A DNA stretch of 64,000 nucleotides, from contig NZ_JANZXN010000060.1 in the NCBI RefSeq assembly GCF_025629245.1, positions 118,348 to 182,347 of the forward strand, in the 5' to 3' direction. This document shows positions 36,387 to 42,974 of the stretch, in pieces. The translations under genes were made by a program, and so were the position numbers. Position 1 is the first letter of the stretch. Each line of letters opens with the position of its first letter. Source of the stretch: Natronobiforma cellulositropha (lineage in GTDB: Archaea; Halobacteriota; Halobacteria; Halobacteriales; Natrialbaceae). The notes below the pieces were generated by a model that saw only the letters and a list, made by a program, of their open reading frames with translations, searched no databases and was not told where the DNA came from.

Positions 36387-37675
36387 GATGTATCGAACAC
36401 GTCCACCCCGTTCCGCCGCAGTTCTATCGGGCCGTCGGCGAGAAGACGGGCGTGTTGAACACCCTGTTTTTCAAAACTGTCGACCGCGGAGACCCGGTCG
36501 CCTATCAGACGGCCACATCACGGTGTGACCTCGAGTATCTCCTCGAGTTCGACGGTGAGCTCGACTTCGGCGTGAGCGGAAAAGGTGCAAATCTGGGTGC
36601 GTCACTGACGAGCTGTATCGGCGAGGCGCTAGAGCGGTTCTCCCTCTGCTGGCCCGACACGGACACCATGCGGCGTACGAGTTACGACGAACTGGTGAGA
36701 ACCGATCGGGCCGCCGAGTTCGAGTATCTCGACGAGTTCAGCGACGAGTTCCGGGAGCGGTTTCTCGCGCCGTTTTCGCGTGAGACGGAGCTACTGTGGG
36801 AGCCGGGCGTCGATCTCTTGACCGGCGAGAACGTCTACGTGCCAGCTGAGTACGTCTGGAACCGAGTCGGGCCACTCACATCGGAGCCGACGCACCTGCT
36901 TGGCTCTTCGAACGGCGTCGCCGCCGCACCGACGCTCCAGGAGGCGGTTCTCTGGGCACTGCTCGAGCACGTCGAACGCGACGGCATCATGCGAACCTGG
37001 TGGACCCAGACGGTGCCGAACCAGGTCGACGTAGACGCGTTACCGTGGTTACGCGAGGCGATCGACGAGCGGCTGCCGCGGGCGGATCTCTCGGTGCGGC
37101 TGTTCGAGTGCGAATCGATCGTCGACGTTCCCGTCTACGGGAGTGCTCTGGTGAGCGAGCGAGACACCTATCCCACGTTCGTGATGGCGGGAGCAGCGGC
37201 GCTCGACCCAGACGAAGCGCTCCGAGAGGCCGCACTCGAGGCGATGCAAGGGTGGCCGTACCTCCACGACATCGCGGTGCAGTACGACGCAGCCGAGATC
37301 CAGATCGACGAGGTCGTCGACGACTTCACCCAGAACATCGTCTACTATGCGCACCCGGACAACTTCGACGACGTCTCGTTCCTGCTCGATGGGCCGCTCA
37401 CGACACCGACCGAGCCGAACGAACGAGCAGTCCAACCTGACGAGGAGTGGACCGCGGGGCAACAACTCGAGTATCTCCTCGGACTGCTCGAGGACGCAGG
37501 ATGTACGCCGATCGCGTTCGACGTCACGGCGCCGGACGTTCGCCAGTGTGGGACGCACGTCGCCCGGGTGTTCGTTCCCGAACTCGTTCGGCTGATACCG
37601 CCCGCTGCGGTTCCCGCTCGCCACCCCGCCTTCGAGGGGGTCGAAATTACGGAGAAGCCACATCCCTATCCGTAG
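36383..37675 (+). CDS. ycaO: YcaO cyclodehydratase (SagD-like)
   Basis: 430 residues. ATP-binding YcaO motifs are SLTSCIGEALERFSLCW (Glu81/Glu84/Arg85 region) and SSNGVAAAPTLQEAVLWALL followed by EHVERDGI. The protein ends in PHPYP, the Pro-rich C-terminus (PxPxP) that TOMM-type YcaO proteins need for catalysis. It phosphorylates the amide during cyclodehydration of Cys/Ser/Thr to azolines. The C-terminal motif separates it from the sulfur-transfer YcaO proteins also common in archaea. Stop lies 16 bases from the convergent CPBP gene. Confidence 0.92.
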   Translation: MRCIEHVHPVPPQFYRAVGEKTGVLNTLFFKTVDRGDPVAYQTATSRCDLEYLLEFDGELDFGVSGKGANLGASLTSCIGEALERFSLCWPDTDTMRRTSYDELVRTDRAAEFEYLDEFSDEFRERFLAPFSRETELLWEPGVDLLTGENVYVPAEYVWNRVGPLTSEPTHLLGSSNGVAAAPTLQEAVLWALLEHVERDGIMRTWWTQTVPNQVDVDALPWLREAIDERLPRADLSVRLFECESIVDVPVYGSALVSERDTYPTFVMAGAAALDPDEALREAALEAMQGWPYLHDIAVQYDAAEIQIDEVVDDFTQNIVYYAHPDNFDDVSFLLDGPLTTPTEPNERAVQPDEEWTAGQQLEYLLGLLEDAGCTPIAFDVTAPDVRQCGTHVARVFVPELVRLIPPAAVPARHPAFEGVEITEKPHPYP

Positions 37676-37691
37676 CGCACGGCTCGAGCGA

Positions 37692-38303
37692 TCAGGTGGA
37701 CCAGTCGGAGACGTACAGAATCCAGGCGAGGTTGTACCCGAAGTGGACGAGCGCTGGAACGAGTACCGATCCCGTCTGGAGGTACGAGAAACAGAGGAGA
37801 ACACCGAAGACAGTCTTGAACACGATTTCGTGTCGGCCGAGGTAACTGTGGTACAGTCCGAACGCGAGCGACGAGACCACGACGTAGCCGGCCGTCCCGA
37901 TACTCGAAACGAGCGGTGCGAGACCCTCACGGAACAGCAGTTCCTCGGCGAATGGAGCGAGAAGGCCCGGGAAGAGCAATTCAAACGACTGGTCACCACG
38001 GCGAATCGGCCGCTTCGTGTAGTAGCGCCAGACCAGCGTCGTCGCACCGTATATGGCTGCTCCGGCCGGAACCGCGAGGAGGTACACCAGTTCGAACCCC
38101 ACCTGGACCTGTTCGGTCGTGAGTACGTAGGTCCCGCCGAGTCCGAGGATAAACGGGGCGTAAATCCAGTCGAAGTGCGTCTCGAGCAGCGACGGGTCGA
38201 GGCGTGAGCGCCACGAGCAGACGGTGTAGACGACGGCCAGGTACGCCGGCAGCAGCAGCGGCAGCGACACACCGACGATGAGCCAGAACGTTCGCATCCG
38301 CAA
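37692..38303 (-). CDS. CPBP intramembrane metalloprotease (SagE-like)
   Basis: 203 residues with about six hydrophobic helices. The CPBP active site is complete: EELLFRE (Glu120, Glu121, Arg125), His152 in FGLYHSYLG and His187...Asn191 in HFGYNL. SagE-type members in streptolysin clusters are proposed to cleave the leader and/or give self-immunity. Here the gene is on the opposite strand, convergent with ycaO, so it is controlled separately. That it serves this cluster is inferred from position. Confidence 0.85.
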   Translation of the reverse strand: MRMRTFWLIVGVSLPLLLPAYLAVVYTVCSWRSRLDPSLLETHFDWIYAPFILGLGGTYVLTTEQVQVGFELVYLLAVPAGAAIYGATTLVWRYYTKRPIRRGDQSFELLFPGLLAPFAEELLFREGLAPLVSSIGTAGYVVVSSLAFGLYHSYLGRHEIVFKTVFGVLLCFSYLQTGSVLVPALVHFGYNLAWILYVSDWST

Positions 38304-38358
38304 TACCCATCGGCGTGTGACGGCTTCAACATTCCTATCTGATCATTGGAGTGAAAGA

Positions 38359-38364
38359 TTTATC
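38359..38364 (+). promoter_or_regulatory. TATA box of the BAAT-like gene
   Basis: TTTATC is centred about 27 bases before the GTG at 38388 and supports a leaderless GTG start. It lies in the short divergent region shared with the CPBP protease gene. Confidence 0.5.
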
Positions 38365-38387
38365 CGAAGACGTGGTTGTGAGACGCA

Positions 38388-39728
38388 GTGTCCCCGGAGT
38401 CACCAACGCTGGCTGTCGTCCCGAACCGACCCTCGTTCGACGAGTCAGTGCAGATCACCGGAAGCGGGTTCGATCCAGCGATACCGGTGACGATCCGTGC
38501 GTGTATGTACCTCGCCGGCGATCGGTGGGAATCCTGGGCGACGTTCGAGCCATCTCGAGCCGGCCGGGTCGACGTCTCCAGGCAGAGACCACTGGCGGGA
38601 ACGTACGACCGGGCCGACGGCGCCGGGCTATTGTGGTCGATGCGACGGACGGGGCAACGTCACCCACGGCCGGACCGAGCGAACGGACAGAACGGACGAG
38701 GATACGAGCGCGAGACGACCGTCGAGGTGAGCGCGACGCAGGGCGGTGAACCACGAGCGAGCGCCCGGTTCACCCGCGTATTCGGAACGCGCGCTGACGT
38801 CCGAATTCGTGCGGTACGCGACCCCATCGTCGCCGACGTGTACGAGCCGACGGAACCGGGACCGCATCCCACCGTCATCGTACTCGGTGGCTCCGAAGGT
38901 GGGCTACCCGACTGGAAGCGACCCCTGCTGCTCGCGCACCACGGCTACGCTGTCGTCGCACTGGCATACTTCGGGACCGACGGACTCCCGGAGACGCTCG
39001 AGCGAATCCCGCTCTCGTACTTTCGAGACGCTGTCGCGTGGATCGGTGCCGAACCGGGCCTCGAGAACGATCCCCTGGCCGCCGTCGGCGGTTCGAAAGG
39101 CGGTGAACTGGCGTTGCTACTCGGCGCTCACCTCCCAGAAATCACCACCGTCGTCGGCTACGCACCCAGCGGGTACGTCCACCAGGGTCTCGGTGAGTGG
39201 TCTGAGAGTGGGTCGTCGTGGACCGAAGACGGGGCGGAGCTACCGTACATTCCCTACGAGACGGGGAGTCGGTGGCTCGCTCGGCTCGGCTGGTGTTGGC
39301 TTCGGAAGCGCCCGGTCGCACTCTGTCCAGCATACTGCCGGGGGCTCGAGGGTATCGACGACGAGCGCCGTAGGGCAGCGACGATACCCGTCGAACGAAC
39401 CGGTGGCCCAGTTCTCGTCGTCTCGGGCGGTGACGATGCCGTCTGGCCCGCCGGAACGTACACCGCCGACATCGAAGCCCGGCTCGAGCGACACGCGTAC
39501 GACCACCCGTACGAGCGGGTCCACCTCGAAGCGGCAGGACACCGGTTTCCCGTCCCCTACGCACCGACGAGCGAGACAACCGGAGGAGAACTCATTCCCC
39601 GCGTTCCGATCGCGACCGGCGGAACGCCACGGGCGTGTCACGATGCCGCACAGGTCGCCTGGGAACGCACGCTCGCCGTTCTCGAGCGAGGACTGCGCGG
39701 TCAGAGGTCCCCGGAGCGCACCACCTAG
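38388..39728 (+). CDS. BAAT-family acyl-CoA thioesterase / acyltransferase-like protein
   Basis: 446 residues from GTG 38388. Residues 1-135 are an all-beta N-terminal BAAT domain (LAVVPNRPSFDESVQITGSGFDP split by a short basic insert around 85-105). The alpha/beta-hydrolase half has the nucleophile elbow GGSKGGE (Ser236), acid GGDDAVWP (Asp349/350) and His385 in AAGHRF. Relatives hydrolyse acyl-CoA or transfer acyl groups to amino acids. It is divergent from the CPBP gene and inside the island; a role in acylating the peptide is possible, but so is an unrelated passenger. Confidence 0.8.
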   Translation: MSPESPTLAVVPNRPSFDESVQITGSGFDPAIPVTIRACMYLAGDRWESWATFEPSRAGRVDVSRQRPLAGTYDRADGAGLLWSMRRTGQRHPRPDRANGQNGRGYERETTVEVSATQGGEPRASARFTRVFGTRADVRIRAVRDPIVADVYEPTEPGPHPTVIVLGGSEGGLPDWKRPLLLAHHGYAVVALAYFGTDGLPETLERIPLSYFRDAVAWIGAEPGLENDPLAAVGGSKGGELALLLGAHLPEITTVVGYAPSGYVHQGLGEWSESGSSWTEDGAELPYIPYETGSRWLARLGWCWLRKRPVALCPAYCRGLEGIDDERRRAATIPVERTGGPVLVVSGGDDAVWPAGTYTADIEARLERHAYDHPYERVHLEAAGHRFPVPYAPTSETTGGELIPRVPIATGGTPRACHDAAQVAWERTLAVLERGLRGQRSPERTT

Positions 39729-39731
39729 TGA

Positions 39732-40319
39732 TCAGATGAAACCGAGCAGAGAGAGACCCGTTACGGAGGCGACGACCAGAAAGAGCGTCCAGGCCCCGAT
39801 GCCGACGGTCATCCAGACGGCGACCGATCGTGCTCGAGCGCCGAGCATCATTGCAACGACGGCGGCGATGTGGGTGCCGGTCAGGACCGGCGCAGACAGG
39901 GCGAGACCAGGCAGACCGAAGCGCTCCCAGAGCCGACGGGCACGTCGGAACCGCCCCGACTCCTCGTCATCGTCCCCGCCTCGTCGACGCTGCCACCACA
40001 CGGTGACCCGCTGTTGAAACGCGATGAGACCGTACGCCGAAGCGGCGTTACCGAGGAAGGCGAACACACCGACGAGAACCGGATCCAGCCCGAGTCCGAT
40101 CGCTGGTGGGACGACGACGAGCACCTCGAGCAACGGAATCGACGCGAGGACGAAGACGACGACGTACTGCCAGCTCCCACTCTCCCCACCGAGCGCATCG
40201 ACGACGCCGTTTCCCTGTCCGAAGAGGACTAGCAGCGCGAACATCGGTGCAACCGACCAGAGCGTGGCAGTGTTGACGACGCTCGAGTGAGAGCCACCGC
40301 CAGTACGTCCCAGTGTCAT
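39732..40319 (-). CDS. Small multidrug-export-like membrane protein (PF06695 type)
   Basis: 195 residues from the ATG at 40319. Four to five hydrophobic segments are seen (ATLWSVAPMFALLVLFG, YVVVFVLASIPLLEVLVVVP, PVLVGVFAFLGNAASAYGLI, and LALSAPVLTGTHIAAVVAMM plus a C-terminal helix). The SIPLLEVLVVVPPAIGLGLD stretch and the Gly-rich pair resemble the 'small multi-drug export' family, whose transport role is poorly established. It ends the island on the right; its stop is 3 bases from the BAAT-like stop, convergently. Confidence 0.7.
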   Translation of the reverse strand: MTLGRTGGGSHSSVVNTATLWSVAPMFALLVLFGQGNGVVDALGGESGSWQYVVVFVLASIPLLEVLVVVPPAIGLGLDPVLVGVFAFLGNAASAYGLIAFQQRVTVWWQRRRGGDDDEESGRFRRARRLWERFGLPGLALSAPVLTGTHIAAVVAMMLGARARSVAVWMTVGIGAWTLFLVVASVTGLSLLGFI

Positions 40320-40510
40320 TGCCAACAGTATTATCCTGAGGTAACCTATACGTTATCATTCATCGACAAGATACTGCGTCAGCCGCCCCGGGGCTCGACC
40401 CCGAGGCACTCCGCCTCGAGCCGCCTGTTGACAGCAGACATCCGGTCGTTCGGGGTGATTGGCGACGGGCAGCCCCCAGCGGTTTGTCCCCTCGAGTCGT
40501 AGACCTCGCC

Positions 40511-41017
40511 ATGGCATCCACCGTCGACCGGTCCACGAGTCGCTTGCCGGACCGCCGTGGACTCGCTCGAGCCGTCGGCTTCGTCCTCCTGGTCAACGTC
40601 GTCGGAGCCGTCCCAGGCGTGCTCTCCTCGCCCGACACGCCCTGGTTTCGCAGCCTCGAGAAGCCCTGGTTCTACCCGCCCGAGATCGCCTTTCCGGTCG
40701 TCTGGACGCTCCTGTTCACGCTCATGGGGGTCGCGCTCTGGCTGGTCTGGGAGACCGACGCGCCGGGGCGAAGGCTCGCACTCGCGGTGTTCGTCGCGCA
40801 GATGGTCTTCAACGTGGCCTGGACGCCCGCGTTCTTCTCGCTCGAGGCACCCATGCTCGCCCTCGGCGTGATCGCGGTCCTCTGGGTGCTCGTCGTGGCG
40901 ACCATCGTCGCCTTCGGCCGCGTCGACCGCCGGGCCGCCGCGCTGTTGGTGCCGTACCTCCTCTGGGTGAGTTTCGCGACGGTGCTCACGTTCGAACTCT
41001 GGCGGCTGAACGCCTAG
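40511..41017 (+). CDS. tspO: TspO/MBR family membrane protein
   Basis: 168 residues from ATG 40511. Five helices and the family motifs are present: WFRSLEKPWFYPPEIAFPVV, then WTLLFTLMGVALWLVWE, then FVAQMVFNVAWTPAFF and YLLWVSFATVLTFELWRLN. TspO binds porphyrins and modulates stress and tetrapyrrole levels. The next gene is convergent with a 4-base overlap. Confidence 0.92.
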   Translation: MASTVDRSTSRLPDRRGLARAVGFVLLVNVVGAVPGVLSSPDTPWFRSLEKPWFYPPEIAFPVVWTLLFTLMGVALWLVWETDAPGRRLALAVFVAQMVFNVAWTPAFFSLEAPMLALGVIAVLWVLVVATIVAFGRVDRRAAALLVPYLLWVSFATVLTFELWRLNA

Positions 41018-41598
41018 AGGAACGCGAGGGCGAGCCAGGCTGCGACGGCGGCGTAGATCGGAATCGTCAGATTGTCGTCGACGATGAACTCGCCGAGGCG
41101 AAGCTTCACGCCGTCGGCGACGGTCGCTCCGAGCGCCGCCGCGAGGACGGCGAGCGGGTAGGCGCCCAGAAACGGCGCGGCGAGCAGCGCGGAGACGACG
41201 AACATCGTGAGGAGCACCCTGGGACTCTTGACCCGCCTGAGCGAGTTGTCGGAGACCGCGCCGCTGATCGGATCACCGAGAGCGAGCATCAACATTGCCG
41301 GCAGCGCGATTTCGGGTGGGAAGACGAGCACGACGACCGTCATACTCAGCATGTAGTAGCCGTAGCCGGCGAACTGTTCCTGCTCGTACTCGCGGGTGAG
41401 TTTCTCGTAGAGCCACCACTCGAGACCGACGCGAAGCCGCAGGAACTCGAGGACGAGGACGCCGACGGCGAGTGCGACGAGCAGCAGCTGAAACCGCGCC
41501 CAGGTGAGCGGCCACTCGAGGTACTGCGCGAGGAGGTAGAGCGCGACCAAGCCCGACCCGCTCGCGTGGACGAGCCGTCGTTTGAGTTCGTCGGCCAT
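41014..41598 (-). CDS. Dolichol kinase / CTP-transferase-like membrane protein
   Basis: 194 residues, polytopic. LKRRLVHASGSGLVALYLLA at the N-terminus, LMLALGDPISGAVSDNSLRR in the middle and LAAALGATVADGVKLRLGE are the conserved stretches of dolichol-kinase/phosphatidate-cytidylyltransferase-like proteins. It would phosphorylate a polyprenol for glycosylation of S-layer proteins (family knowledge; activity unproven). Starts at the first Met. Confidence 0.8.
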   Translation of the reverse strand: MADELKRRLVHASGSGLVALYLLAQYLEWPLTWARFQLLLVALAVGVLVLEFLRLRVGLEWWLYEKLTREYEQEQFAGYGYYMLSMTVVVLVFPPEIALPAMLMLALGDPISGAVSDNSLRRVKSPRVLLTMFVVSALLAAPFLGAYPLAVLAAALGATVADGVKLRLGEFIVDDNLTIPIYAAVAAWLALAFL

Positions 41599-41695
41599 CG
41601 ACTCTCACCTCGGAGGGGGCGGCCTTCAGTTCGTCGGTTGTACCGTCAGCGTTGCCTACAGCACTCGTTCTGGGCCGATACTCGGCCCGAACTCG

Positions 41696-42754
41696 TCACG
41701 CGTCGATCGGCTCACCGCTTCGCCAGTGGTCGATGATGATTCGCTGTCGTTCCGTCGTCAGTTCGTCCGCTCGCCAGTCGTCGAGTGCTCGCCGGAGTCC
41801 GTCCGTATCGACTGTACCGTCGTCGTTGGTGTACGGCTGCCACCACTGTGCATCGGCGACCGGGTCACCGGTCTCGTACGAGTCGATGATCATCAGCACC
41901 TGGTCGAGGGAGATTTCACCGGCGTGGTAGTCCTGTATCGCCGCATCACTGTGGTCACTATCTGGGACGACGTGGTCGTCATCGGTGTAGGGGTCCCACC
42001 AGCTCGTGTCCAGGTCTTCGACCTCGATAGTGACCGTCGCCGTCTCCCGGCTCCACCCGACGACGGGTGTTCGAAGGCCTCCCTCCATCGGATCGAGCGT
42101 TCCTTCGACGCGAAGGGAGACCTCCTTCGTCCCCGGTTCGTCGAACGTGACAGTGTGGATCGGCGACTCGCCTTCGTGTTCGACGTCGCCGCTGAACTCG
42201 TAGGCGCTGAGGCGACTGTTCTGGGCCCCGCCTATCGGTTCGGAGTCGGACGCGTCGAGAGTGACCGCTTCGCCGACTTCGACGGTCGACGGAGCCTCGA
42301 GTGCTGGAACTGGCCACTCGTACGAGACGTCCTCTCCGACCACGGCGAGGTGAGCGTTTTCCCACCCGATTGCCTGGTTACCGTCGAGTTCGTAGACGAG
42401 CGCGAACACCGTGTAGTGACCGGGTTCAGTCGGCGAGATGGAGAGCCTGCGACCCCACTCGTGTTGATACTCATCGTGTCGAGTAGAACAGAGCGAGAAG
42501 TCGCCAGGGTCGCGGATGAATTCGGGGCAGAGCTCCATTTCAGTTCTGAACTGCCCATCGTTCAGAACTCTGGCATACGTCTCTTCGCCGGGTTCGAGCA
42601 GTGACGGACCACCGATTTCGAGCGTTTCGATCGGGCCCGACTCGTCCGCTGCGCTCGAGCCCGACGCCGCTGAAAGCCCGGCTACGGTGGCGATGCTCGT
42701 TCCTGCTGCACGGAGGAGTGTCCGTCGACGGACGTGTTCTAAATCGTCTGACAT
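41696..42754 (-). CDS. Tat-secreted protein with PKD-like domain and two C-terminal dockerin/EF-hand-like repeats
   Basis: 352 residues. The signal is HVRRRTLLRAAGTSIATVAG, twin-arginine type, with cleavage near ASGSSA. Residues about 45-145 and 150-250 are beta-rich; the second reads like a PKD domain (VTLDASDSE, FDEPGTKEVSLRVEG). The C-terminus has two related units of about 45 residues, beginning WWDPYTDDDHVVPD and WWQPYTNDDGTVDTDG, each with Asp/Asn-rich loop then helix, like dockerin or EF-hand Ca-binding units. No catalytic residues recognised. GC is lower than the flanks. Confidence 0.75.
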   Translation of the reverse strand: MSDDLEHVRRRTLLRAAGTSIATVAGLSAASGSSAADESGPIETLEIGGPSLLEPGEETYARVLNDGQFRTEMELCPEFIRDPGDFSLCSTRHDEYQHEWGRRLSISPTEPGHYTVFALVYELDGNQAIGWENAHLAVVGEDVSYEWPVPALEAPSTVEVGEAVTLDASDSEPIGGAQNSRLSAYEFSGDVEHEGESPIHTVTFDEPGTKEVSLRVEGTLDPMEGGLRTPVVGWSRETATVTIEVEDLDTSWWDPYTDDDHVVPDSDHSDAAIQDYHAGEISLDQVLMIIDSYETGDPVADAQWWQPYTNDDGTVDTDGLRRALDDWRADELTTERQRIIIDHWRSGEPIDA

Positions 42755-42777
42755 CGACAGTACAGTCTGTGCGTTGA

Positions 42778-42795
42778 CACATATGTGTTTATATT
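42778..42795 (-). promoter_or_regulatory. Promoter of the 42754 gene with a palindrome next to the TATA box
   Basis: On the minus strand AATATAAA (42788-42795) lies about 37 bases before the ATG. Directly downstream is the perfect palindrome CACATATGTG (42778-42787), between TATA box and expected start site, where a repressor could act. The same 14-base word TTGACACATATGTG occurs, inverted, at 4221-4234. Confidence 0.45.
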
Positions 42796-42862
42796 ACTGA
42801 ATGTATCATAGTAGTGTATTTCGAAGAGAGCGGACAGTCAGGTCCCCGTACTCGAGTGAGAT

Positions 42863-42941
42863 ATAGTAGCCACTGCAAGTCAGTGCACACCTGATCGCCA
42901 GGCGGGCCAGCGATCAGTGTGTGAATCGTTGCAGTTGTTAC
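42863..42941. repeat. 79-bp imperfect palindromic repeat, copy 2 (MITE-like)
   Basis: This copy differs from 4781-4859 at 7 of 79 positions by my alignment. Its arms pair more completely (CACACCTGATCGCCAGGC against the complement of GCCAGCGATCAGTGTGTG). Both copies lie in lower-GC accessory patches. The rest of the 220-base gap before GlyRS is empty apart from the promoter of the 42754 gene. Confidence 0.7.
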
Positions 42942-42974
42942 GATAACAGCAACTCGGCTGCCGGTGTGGGTGGG

